Assembly: GCA_016744555.1 (NCBI GenBank)
Contig: JADGED010000059.1
Span: 7,088-12,540 of the forward strand
Direction of reading: 5' to 3'
Source of the DNA: Desulfuromonadaceae bacterium
GTDB taxonomy: Bacteria; Desulfobacterota; Desulfuromonadia; Desulfuromonadales; Geopsychrobacteraceae
DNA: 5,453 nucleotides
Of this stretch, positions 1-5,206 are shown in pieces; within the stretch, counting starts at the first letter, position 1, and every line of letters begins with the position of its first letter. The notes under the pieces are model-generated. The model saw nothing but the letters and a program-made list of their open reading frames with translations, did no database searches and had not been told where the DNA came from. The position numbers were made by a program, and so were the translations under genes.

Positions 1-592
1 TTCCAAGTGTGTGCGTAGTTACTTCACTATTACTAAACACTGTTGTTGAAAGGCTGCCTTGATTTTCAGCCTTAGCAGATGCTTCGTTTACTTGGTTGAC
101 AACGGTGGTTGCGCCAACGGCTACTTCGGTTCCAAATTTGCGCAATCGGTGGATAGTTTTTCTAAGTTGATCCAAAAAGGTATTGTAGTTATTCGCAAGC
201 TCAAGAAAATCACCGTGGTTTTTAGTTTGCAGTCGGTTTGATAAGTTTATTTCTCCACTGTTCATTGCTTTTAATTGCTGGTTAAGGTCTTTAACAGGCT
301 TTACAATTAAATGCCGCATGAAGAAAAGGGTGCAAATTGAAATTATAATTGAAATGATTATAACTGCGGTAGATTGCCATGTTGCTCTGTCAATAATTGT
401 TGCAAGTTGTGCAATGTCCCCTTCGTTTTGTGTTGCTAAAACAGATCTAAATTCATTCAGGTTCAAAAGTATAGTTATAAACAATGTTAGCTGTAGAGAA
501 AGTAAGAGCATTATGTTTCCAAGTATCTTTTTCATCAACGTATTGAATATGCTCTTTTCTAGACCCACATAAATATTGTAAAAAAATGACAT
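1..592 (-). CDS. Methyl-accepting chemotaxis protein, N-terminal part (cut by window start)
   Basis: Translation of the minus strand gives 197 uninterrupted residues starting MSFFYNIYVG; the C-terminal signalling domain lies outside the window. Residues about 24-45 and 73-92 are two strongly hydrophobic helices. Only about 27 residues lie between them, so the periplasmic part is too small for a Cache or four-helix ligand domain. Residues about 92-146 read as a HAMP domain, with the usual I-V-K-P-V-K-D-L entry after the second helix and an E-L-A-N-N-Y-N second helix. Family knowledge: such proteins sit in the inner membrane and control CheA through CheW. The start is ATG at 592-590, preceded by an AAAGGA ribosome site about 7 bases away and by a sigma70 promoter. 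What it senses cannot be read; input may come through the membrane, HAMP or a partner. The MCP call rests on architecture, since the conserved hairpin tip is not visible. A HAMP sensor kinase is a less likely alternative. Confidence 0.8.
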   Translation of the reverse strand, partial: MSFFYNIYVGLEKSIFNTLMKKILGNIMLLLSLQLTLFITILLNLNEFRSVLATQNEGDIAQLATIIDRATWQSTAVIIISIIISICTLFFMRHLIVKPVKDLNQQLKAMNSGEINLSNRLQTKNHGDFLELANNYNTFLDQLRKTIHRLRKFGTEVAVGATTVVNQVNEASAKAENQGSLSTTVFSNSEVTTHTLG

Positions 593-636
593 AGCGTGTC
601 CTTTTCTTTTGGCAAGGTTACTGCTCCAGTGCTGGG

Positions 637-665
637 AATATAACATGGTTTTATTGTTTGCTCAA
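637..665 (-). promoter_or_regulatory. Sigma70 promoter of the chemotaxis receptor gene
   Basis: Read on the minus strand, TTGAGC (665-660) is followed after exactly 17 bases by TATATT (642-637), a 5/6 match to the -10 consensus. Transcription would begin near 630, giving a leader of roughly 38 bases that contains the AAAGGA ribosome site. The assignment is by consensus only. Confidence 0.5.
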
Positions 666-683
666 GACAATAAGGAGTTTTTA

Positions 684-854
684 ATGGCGGTAATCTGGTG
701 GGGTTTAAAACTTGTAGGTGGATTCGTGGTCTATTTAGCTTTTATTTTTGTAGCTAATGCGGCAAATGGAGAGTGGGAGAGTGGGGCGCTTTTGGGGGCC
801 GAATCGGTAGTGCTTTCTAGCCTGCTTTCTTGGACTCCACGAGTATGCTCATGA
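684..854 (+). CDS. Possible small membrane protein overlapping the yajD 3' end (uncertain)
   Basis: A 56-residue open frame begins at ATG 684, preceded by a textbook AAGGAG (672-677) with 6-base spacing. Residues 2-26 (AVIWWGLKLVGG onward) form one hydrophobic segment long enough to cross a membrane; the remaining 30 residues are nondescript. A TATAAC box at 640-645 could serve as its -10, but its -35 is weak. Against it, 124 of its 171 bases are antisense to the 3' end of yajD, whose C-terminus looks genuine. I recognise no family. It may be a real small membrane protein, the remnant of one, or a chance frame; the ribosome site plus hydrophobic start is why I list it. Confidence 0.25.
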   Translation: MAVIWWGLKLVGGFVVYLAFIFVANAANGEWESGALLGAESVVLSSLLSWTPRVCS

Positions 855-1111
855 TCGTGGCAGTAGATGCAAAGAAGTTCCCAATTGGCGCCGTTTGCTG
901 GGTTGTTGTCGTGGTTATGATCAATGTGGTGAACGGTTAATTCACTAATTTTTTTACCTTCAAAATCACGGCTACAGCGGCCGCAAACGTGGGGGAAAAG
1001 TTTTAGTGCTTGCTCACGATAGCCAGATTGGCGCTGTTGTTCTTCTTTGCGCATGTTGGCAACTAACTTGTCACGGTCTTCAGCGGATAAATTTGAATTG
1101 TTAGTTGTCAT
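731..1111 (-). CDS. yajD: YajD family HNH nuclease-like protein
   Basis: The 126-residue product matches the YajD family along its length. SGYREQALKLFP (29-40) leads to a first Cys pair C43/C46 (VCGRC), then the HNH core LTVHHIDHNHDNNP (58-71) with H61, H62, D64 and H65, a conserved N-W-E-L-L at 76-80, and the second Cys pair C81/C84 followed by HDHEH (85-89). Family knowledge: the four cysteines hold a structural zinc and the HNH core binds the catalytic metal of a nuclease fold; the physiological substrate of YajD is not established. The C-terminus PFAALATKIKAK resembles the E. coli PFADL tail. The Ser/Thr-rich stretch at about 95-113 is probably a linker. ATG 1111 is the first start after an in-frame TAA at 1117-1115; upstream there is only a weak AAGAAG ribosome site. 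The gene lies just beyond the ilvC terminator with no clear promoter of its own. Confidence 0.88.
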   Translation of the reverse strand: MTTNNSNLSAEDRDKLVANMRKEEQQRQSGYREQALKLFPHVCGRCSRDFEGKKISELTVHHIDHNHDNNPANGANWELLCIYCHDHEHTRGVQESRLESTTDSAPKSAPLSHSPFAALATKIKAK

Positions 1112-1142
1112 GATTTATGGCTTCTTTTAGGAGGTGGATTGA

Positions 1143-1194
1143 AAAAAGCCGCACATTTTAAAACGATTTTTTGTTTTTGAACGTGCGGCTTTTT
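1143..1194 (-). terminator. Intrinsic terminator downstream of ilvC, bidirectional in sequence
   Basis: A perfect 12-bp stem pairs AAAAAGCCGCAC (1143-1154) with its complement at 1183-1194, around an AT-rich 28-base loop. Read on the minus strand it ends in a T run and starts 12 bases after the ilvC stop. The opposite strand also ends in T's, so it could stop transcription from either side. Any yajD expression from the ilvC promoter would depend on read-through here. Confidence 0.8.
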
Positions 1195-1206
1195 AATGAT
1201 TATTCT

Positions 1207-2682
1207 TTATTGAGCGATTGCTTTCATACCATTCATAGCTTCGCGTAAAACTTCACCAACTTCTTCAATCAGGTGATCGCGAATTTCGGCGTTGATTTCA
1301 ACCAAGTCTTGGTTGTTGACGCCGTTATCTTGGTTTTTTAGCCCTTTGCCAATAACGTCGGTATTTACCGAAGCCATAAAATCTTTTAGTAGCGGTACGC
1401 AGGCATGAGCAAACAGGTAGCAACCATATTCTGCTGTATCGGAAATAATCCGGTTCATTTCATACAGTTTCTTCCGGGCGATGGTGTTGGCAATCAATGG
1501 GGTCTCGTGGAGGGACTCATAATATGCTGATTCTGGCTCAATTCCAGAAATTACCATGGTTTCAAAAGCCAACTCTACTCCGGCCTTAACCATGGCAACC
1601 ATTAAGATACCTTTGTCGAAGAATTCTTGCTCGGTAATTTCTCCTGCCGCTTCGGTTTTTTCGAAGGCAGTTTGGCCAGTTTGTTCACGCCAGCCGAGTA
1701 GGTTCTTATCGTCATTAGCCCAGTCTTCCATCATGGTTTTGGAAAACTCACCTGAAAGGATATCGTCCATGTGCTTTTCAAACAATGGGCGCATAATCTC
1801 TTTGAGGTCTTCGGATAGTTCAAATGCTTCAATCTTTGCCGGATTACTCAAGCGATCGAGCATGTTAGTGATACCACCATACTTTAGTGCTTCAGTGATC
1901 GCTTCCCAGCCATATTGGAGCAATTTTACCGCCCAAGCGGCATCAATGCCATCGCCGACCATTTTGTCGAAACATAAGAGTGATCCAGCTTGAAGCATGC
2001 CGCAAAGGATGGTCTGCTCACCCATGAGGTCAGATTTAACTTCGGCAACAAATGATGATTCTAGTACGCCGGCACGGTCTCCGCCTTGGGCAGAGCAAAG
2101 GGCTTTGGCGATTTCAAGGCCATCACCATTGGGATCGTTTTCGCCATGAACCGCAATTAGGGTTGGTACGCCGAAACCACGCTTGTACTCTTCGCGAACT
2201 TCGCTACCCGGACATTTAGGGGCAACCATGATGACGGTTAGATCGTTGCGAATTACGGCCCCTTCTTCAACAATATTAAAGCCGTGAGCGTAAGAGAAGG
2301 TGGCATTTTGTTTCATCAGTGGAACAACGGTGTTAACCACATCGGTGTGCTGCTTGTCGGGAGCCAAATTCATGACGATATCGGCAGTTGGAAGCATCTC
2401 TTCGTATGAGCCTACAGTAAAGCCGTTTTCAGTAGCATCAATGTATGATTGACGTTTTTCTGCAATTGCAGCACTGCGCAAAGTGTAAGCGACGTCAAGG
2501 CCACTATCGCGCATGTTCAGGCCTTGATTTAGCCCTTGAGCTCCGCAGCCAACGATAACAATTTTTTTGCCTTTGGCGTAATCGCAGCCAGTGGTGAATT
2601 CGTCAGCATCCATGAACCTACAGGTGCCAAGTTCTTGGATTTTGCGACTAAAAGGGAGTGAATTAAAGTAATTGTTGCTCAT
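1207..2682 (-). CDS. ilvC: Ketol-acid reductoisomerase (NADP+), class II
   Basis: This enzyme isomerises and reduces acetolactate or acetohydroxybutyrate to dihydroxy acids, the second common step of valine, leucine and isoleucine synthesis, in the cytoplasm with Mg2+ and NADPH. The 491-residue length and two knotted C-terminal domains mark the long class II form, as in E. coli (491), rather than the roughly 335-residue class I form. Visible features are the Rossmann motif VGCGAQG (44-50), cofactor-specificity residues R69, R77 and S79, H133 (YAHGF), K156 (APKCPG), D218 and E222 (KSDLMGE), E389 and E393 (YYESLHE), and S414. All expected catalytic and metal-binding residues are present. The start has a good AAGGAG site 8 bases upstream. 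A selenoprotein gene lies 35 bases upstream on the same strand with no terminator between, so the two are probably cotranscribed. No branched-chain leader peptide attenuator is visible and no ilvY lies next to it. Confidence 0.97.
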   Translation of the reverse strand: MSNNYFNSLPFSRKIQELGTCRFMDADEFTTGCDYAKGKKIVIVGCGAQGLNQGLNMRDSGLDVAYTLRSAAIAEKRQSYIDATENGFTVGSYEEMLPTADIVMNLAPDKQHTDVVNTVVPLMKQNATFSYAHGFNIVEEGAVIRNDLTVIMVAPKCPGSEVREEYKRGFGVPTLIAVHGENDPNGDGLEIAKALCSAQGGDRAGVLESSFVAEVKSDLMGEQTILCGMLQAGSLLCFDKMVGDGIDAAWAVKLLQYGWEAITEALKYGGITNMLDRLSNPAKIEAFELSEDLKEIMRPLFEKHMDDILSGEFSKTMMEDWANDDKNLLGWREQTGQTAFEKTEAAGEITEQEFFDKGILMVAMVKAGVELAFETMVISGIEPESAYYESLHETPLIANTIARKKLYEMNRIISDTAEYGCYLFAHACVPLLKDFMASVNTDVIGKGLKNQDNGVNNQDLVEINAEIRDHLIEEVGEVLREAMNGMKAIAQ

Positions 2683-2717
2683 GGTATTTCTCCTTGTACA
2701 CTATAAAAAATTAAAGT

Positions 2718-2939
2718 TTAGCTTTGTTGCAGTAAGTCCATGACGTTGCCTTCGCCAGGAAATACTCCAGTAGCTTTTTTTGAATATATGAGTTTGTCGT
2801 CAGCGACGACTTCAAAGACGCCACCACTTGATGGAATCATTTCTACCTTAACATCAAATTGCTTTTCAACTTTAGCCGCCAAACTGACAGCTCGTGGACG
2901 ATAACCTCACTGGTTACAAAACTCTATGCTGATTTTCAT
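2718..2939 (-). CDS. SelW-like (Rdx family) selenoprotein with CxxU motif, UGA decoded as selenocysteine
   Basis: Starting at ATG 2939 the frame reads MKISIEFCNQ, then TGA (2909-2907), then GYRPRAVSLAAKV and on to TAA at 2720-2718: 73 residues if TGA is selenocysteine (U11). The order is that of the SelW/SelT/SelH (Rdx) family: beta strand, C8-N-Q-U11 redox motif, the GYRPRA helix start, a strand ending in PSSGGVFEV (37-45), then KLIYSKKATGVFP (49-61). The TGA falls exactly at the second redox position and everything after it stays family-like, so a nonsense mutation is unlikely. Family knowledge: these are small thioredoxin-like proteins with a presumed thiol redox role; substrates are unknown. 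AAGGA lies about 8 bases before the start. Decoding needs SelA, SelB, SelC and SelD, all outside the window. A standard gene caller would give a 10-residue peptide or nothing here. Confidence 0.9.
2874..2909 (-). promoter_or_regulatory. Candidate bacterial SECIS element within the selenoprotein gene
   Basis: On the minus strand, AGCUGUCA (2892-2885) pairs with UGGCGGCU (2881-2874) in eight continuous pairs including two G-U pairs, closing a GUU loop (2884-2882). The loop G is 23 bases after the UGA. Known bacterial SECIS hairpins lie within the coding region just after the UGA and carry a G among the first bases of a small apical loop, as here. The stem was found by eye; SelB binding is inferred. 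Confidence 0.6.
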
Positions 2940-2971
2940 GCTTGCTTTCCTTGCTGGGACAATGTTTAAAA

Positions 2972-3032
2972 GTTGTACTTTTGTGGGTTCAGCTATAGTC
3001 AAATATTGCACTATATTTTATTTAGATGTAAA
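2972..3032 (-). promoter_or_regulatory. Probable promoter region of the selW-like gene and ilvC, with two inverted repeats
   Basis: Two weak sigma70 candidates are readable on the minus strand: TTTACA (3032-3027) with CAATAT (3008-3003, spacing 18), and TTGACT (3002-2997) with TACAAC (2977-2972, spacing 19). Neither is convincing alone. The same stretch holds two perfect inverted repeats: AAAAGT-TGT-ACTTTT (2968-2982) and AAATAT-TGCACT-ATATTT (3001-3018). They are candidate operators, possibly for the divergent WYL regulator. The rest of the intergenic region (3033-3200) is AT-rich; I see no clear promoter for the regulator gene beyond a poor TTGAAC/TAATTT pair around 3117-3146. Confidence 0.3.
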
Positions 3033-3205
3033 TCTGCCTAACTTTGCCGATTTTTCCCATCAAGTCAAAGGAAAACTGCTGGATAATGGTCATCAATTGC
3101 AATAAACTGTCATTGTTGAACAAAAGTTTCGTTATCCTGTAATTTATGCCTTGTTCTGCCATGCTTTGAGTTTTATATGGTTGGTCTTTTTAATGGAAAG
3201 AGTTG

Positions 3206-4219
3206 ATGGAAAGTAAACGCAAGCCCGGTCGGGTAGCTAAAAAATATAGTCAGGCGGCACGGTTGCTAGATCTGATCCGCATCCTCGAATCACGCCGAGG
3301 TGCTACGGTGCCTGAGCTAGTAGAGGAGTGTCAGGTTACTAGGCGTACTGTTTATCGTGATTTACAGACGATTATCGATAGTGGTTATCCGTTGGTCAAT
3401 GAACGTCAGTCTGATGGGCAGGTGCTCTATAGTTTTATTTCTGGTTTTAGTCGGATGCCGCCGATCACGTTTTCTTTAGAAGAGCTAATGACCCTCTATT
3501 TGTGTCGTGGACAGTTGGAGTTTTTGCACGGTACACCGTTTCAGGATGATCTAGAGGCGGTTTTTTCGCGTATCCATTCTAACTTACCGCCCCGCAGTGT
3601 TGCCCACTTAGAACGAATAGCCGAAGCATCGGTGCCCCGTTTTAATGGTTTAAAAGATTATTCTGGTCAATATCAGCAATTAACCTCCTTACGCCAAGCT
3701 CTGTTGCAGCAGCGCCGCTGTCTTATCTGTTATCGTCCAGCACAGCGGCAACCGCAACAGTATGTGGTTGATCCATATACGTTGCTGTTTTACAAAAATG
3801 GTCTTTACATTGGGGGGTACGCTCATAAGCGTAATGCCCTTAGGTTGTTTGCTATCGAAAGAATTGAATCGGTAGTCTTGCAGGATGATCGTTTTGAGGT
3901 GCCTGAAGACTATCGGGTTGAGATGTTAACCGGCACCGCTTTTGGTTTGATTGATGAGGGCGATGCACAGAAATTAAAGTTGGCATTCAGTGCAGATGTT
4001 GCCCATTTGGTGCGTGAGCGTATTTGGCATCCTGAGCAGCAGATTGAAGAGCAAAATGATGGCTCTTTGATTTTGAGTTTTTGTGCCAGTGGCGACAAGG
4101 AAATTCTTGCCTGGTTGTACTCTTTTATTCCTCACGTTAAGGTGCTTGCACCAAGTTCTTTAAATGAACAATTCATCGCTGGGTTGCAAAGCTGTTTAGC
4201 GTTTCAGCGGGCAGAGTAA
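3206..4219 (+). CDS. DeoR-type HTH / WYL domain transcriptional regulator
   Basis: The protein has 337 residues. Residues about 18-80 are a winged helix: RLLDLIRILES, then ATVPELVEECQ and the recognition helix TRRTVYRDLQTI (about 45-56). Residues about 150-230 form a WYL domain (QQYVVDPYTLLFYKNGLYIGGY), followed by a WCX-like C-terminal domain (about 255-335). Family knowledge: WYL proteins are cytoplasmic DNA-binding regulators whose WYL domain is thought to sense nucleotides or nucleic acid. The name-giving W-Y-L is L-Y-I here (200-202). I chose ATG 3206 over the adjoining TTG 3203 because GGAAAGAG (3195-3202) is then well placed as ribosome site; TTG would add one residue. It diverges from the selW-like/ilvC pair and lies 34 bases before the Maf gene with no terminator. 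Its target is unknown; self-control or control of the divergent genes is inferred from position. Confidence 0.88.
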   Translation: MESKRKPGRVAKKYSQAARLLDLIRILESRRGATVPELVEECQVTRRTVYRDLQTIIDSGYPLVNERQSDGQVLYSFISGFSRMPPITFSLEELMTLYLCRGQLEFLHGTPFQDDLEAVFSRIHSNLPPRSVAHLERIAEASVPRFNGLKDYSGQYQQLTSLRQALLQQRRCLICYRPAQRQPQQYVVDPYTLLFYKNGLYIGGYAHKRNALRLFAIERIESVVLQDDRFEVPEDYRVEMLTGTAFGLIDEGDAQKLKLAFSADVAHLVRERIWHPEQQIEEQNDGSLILSFCASGDKEILAWLYSFIPHVKVLAPSSLNEQFIAGLQSCLAFQRAE

Positions 4220-4253
4220 TTGTTATTATGCATCAACAAAAGGCTTCTTTAAG

Positions 4254-4841
4254 ATGAGAACAATTGTTTTAGCTTCTACCAGCCCGTATCGGCAACAATT
4301 ACTGCGTCAATTGGACCTACCTTTTATTGCCGTTGCGCCAGATTATGATGAGGTAATGACGCCATCGGTTGCGCCATCGCTTTTGGTGCGCCATTTAGCT
4401 TTGGGCAAAGCGCAAAGTCTGGCCGAAAAATATCCCGATGCCTTGATAATAGGTTCCGATCAGGTGTTTGCCGATTCGCGTGAACGTCCCGTTGGCAAGG
4501 CGGGAAGTTTGGAGGCGGCATTCCAGCAGTTAAGACAGATGGCTGGTAAGACCCATTGTTTTTATACCGGATTAGCGGTGGTGGATACTAAGAGTGGAGT
4601 GGTTCAAGCCGATGTTGCTACCTTTTCGGTCACGCTCCGGTCATTAACAGACGAGCAAATATACGATTATTTGCAACGTGAGAGGCCGTTTGATTGTGCT
4701 GGGTCCTTCAAAATAGAGGGGCTAGGGATTGCATTGATGGCAAAAATGGCTGGTGATGATTATAACGCTTTGATTGGTCTTCCACTGATGAAGCTGGTTG
4801 ATATGTTGGAGTTGTCTGGCGTGAAAGTCCTGGGTGGCTAG
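4254..4841 (+). CDS. yceF: Maf family nucleotide pyrophosphatase, YceF-like (7-methyl-GTP pyrophosphatase)
   Basis: The protein has 195 residues, the usual Maf length. It opens with ILASTSPYRQQLL-type residues (4-17; S8, S10 and R13 in the phosphate-binding loop), then KAQSLA (52-57), the catalytic IIGSDQV (65-71, D69), G81-K82, FYTGLAV (103-109), CAGSFKIEG (148-156) and ALIGLPL (172-178). The C-A-G-S-F-K form, instead of the A-G-A-Y-x-I of YhdE-type Maf, points to the YceF subgroup, which hydrolyses m7GTP and related modified nucleotides to monophosphates in the cytoplasm. The usual G-K-P is G-K-A here (81-83); K82 is kept, so activity is probably retained. The ribosome site is weak (AAAAGG about 11 bases upstream). 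No terminator separates it from the WYL regulator gene, so the two are probably cotranscribed. Subfamily substrate is assigned by motif only. Confidence 0.9.
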   Translation: MRTIVLASTSPYRQQLLRQLDLPFIAVAPDYDEVMTPSVAPSLLVRHLALGKAQSLAEKYPDALIIGSDQVFADSRERPVGKAGSLEAAFQQLRQMAGKTHCFYTGLAVVDTKSGVVQADVATFSVTLRSLTDEQIYDYLQRERPFDCAGSFKIEGLGIALMAKMAGDDYNALIGLPLMKLVDMLELSGVKVLGG

Positions 4842-4885
4842 TTTGTGTCTCTCGTTATAAATATTAGTGTGTACTTAGTTTTTGC

Positions 4886-4914
4886 TTGATTTGTTTTGTA
4901 GATTTAGTTATCTT
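4886..4914 (+). promoter_or_regulatory. Candidate sigma70 promoter for the riboswitch transcript
   Basis: TTGATT (4886-4891) is separated by 17 bases from TATCTT (4909-4914), each matching 4/6 consensus positions. Transcription would start near 4921, about 20 bases before the aptamer, as expected for a riboswitch leader. The match is modest, and read-through from the Maf gene cannot be excluded because no terminator follows that gene. Confidence 0.35.
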
Positions 4915-4939
4915 GATCAAACATATTTAGCGTAAAGCT

Positions 4940-5020
4940 ATCTACCGAAAGGGCAAAGTCGGAGTAATCCGGTGACGCAAAGCCACGGGTCCTGTTTGCA
5001 GGATCGCCGGGTTGCCGAAG
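4940..5020 (+). ncRNA. c-di-GMP-I (GEMM-I) riboswitch aptamer
   Basis: The order of conserved GEMM-I blocks is intact. AAAGGGCAAA (4948-4957) is followed by a six-pair stem (4958-4963 with 4968-4973) capped by a GUAA GNRA tetraloop, then GACGCAAAGCCA (4974-4985), a second arm with TCCTG/CAGGA pairing (4990-4994 with 4999-5003), and the closing CGCCGGGTTGCCG (5005-5017). Family knowledge: the GNRA loop docks into the second arm and cyclic di-GMP binds at the three-way junction. The AGGGCAAA junction is the same as in the Vibrio cholerae Vc2 aptamer, whereas cGAMP-preferring variants change a G there, so c-di-GMP is the expected ligand. The outer closing helix is weak and its 5' limit uncertain. 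The riboswitch lies in the leader of the fibronectin type III gene and precedes an intrinsic terminator. Confidence 0.93.
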
Positions 5021-5040
5021 AAGATCCAGGGTACTTCTTC
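5017..5040 (+). promoter_or_regulatory. Linker hairpin overlapping the aptamer 3' edge
   Basis: GAAGAAG (5017-5023) and CTTCTTC (5034-5040) form a perfect 7-bp stem around a 10-base loop. The 5' arm shares bases 5017-5020 with both the aptamer end and the antiterminator pairing, so it can compete with either. It is probably part of the expression platform. Confidence 0.5.
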
Positions 5041-5066
5041 AAGCCTTTTGTTGTAATACAGTCTTG

Positions 5067-5108
5067 AAAAAATGCTCACTTCGGCAACGGGGTGAGCATT
5101 TTTTTTTT
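5067..5108 (+). terminator. Riboswitch-controlled intrinsic terminator
   Basis: TGCTCACTTCG (5073-5083) pairs with CGGGGTGAGCA (5088-5098), 11 pairs including two G-U, capped by a GCAA tetraloop. Flanking A's (5067-5072) pair with the start of a run of ten T's (5099-5108). It lies about 98 bases before the fibronectin gene start. Bases 5079-5088 are the exact complement of aptamer bases 5011-5020, so terminator and antiterminator exclude each other. Confidence 0.9.
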
Positions 5109-5181
5109 GCTGTGATACAATTATTTAATAAAGTTTTATCCAATTGGTTAGGTGTTTAGAGATGTGTTGGTGGTTAAATTA

Positions 5182-5202
5182 TCTCCGAAAGGGTATCGGG
5201 GG
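5182..5202 (+). promoter_or_regulatory. Hairpin covering the ribosome binding site of the fibronectin gene
   Basis: TCTCCGA (5182-5188) can pair with TCGGGGG (5196-5202), including two U-G pairs, with an AAGGGTA loop. The G-rich 3' arm is the likeliest ribosome site, 4 bases before ATG 5207, so folding could limit initiation. AAAGGG in the loop is a poorer, distant alternative. Confidence 0.35.
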
Positions 5203-5206
5203 AAAA

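Noticed and set aside
318..572. Plus-strand open frames at 59-241 and 318-572
   Set aside because: They are antisense to the chemotaxis receptor frame, which is continuous, has recognisable membrane and HAMP segments, and has a promoter and ribosome site. The plus-strand products resemble no family.
1128..1180. Strong plus-strand ribosome-site-like TAGGAGGTGG followed by TTG
   Set aside because: The frame from this TTG ends after 13 codons inside the terminator hairpin, so it is probably fortuitous.
1556..1993. Plus-strand open frame of 145 codons inside ilvC
   Set aside because: It is fully antisense to the conserved ilvC coding region and looks like a shadow of its codon pattern.
2907..2909. 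TGA in the SelW-like frame read as a pseudogene nonsense mutation or sequencing error
   Set aside because: It lies precisely at the selenocysteine position of CxxU, the downstream frame is intact and family-like to a proper stop, and a SECIS-like hairpin follows.
3166..3194. Promoter-like TTGAGT, 17 bases, TTTAAT before the WYL regulator gene
   Set aside because: The consensus match is good, but transcription would begin around 3201, leaving almost no leader and excluding the GGAAAGAG ribosome site.
3910..4098. Minus-strand open frames at 3910-4098 and 4324-4521
   Set aside because: Both are antisense to well-supported genes (the WYL regulator and the Maf protein), with no ribosome site or recognisable family features.
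4228..4257. Nine-codon plus-strand frame whose TGA overlaps the Maf start as ATGA
   Set aside because: The overlap resembles translational coupling, but there is no ribosome site before ATG 4228 and the peptide has no distinguishing content.
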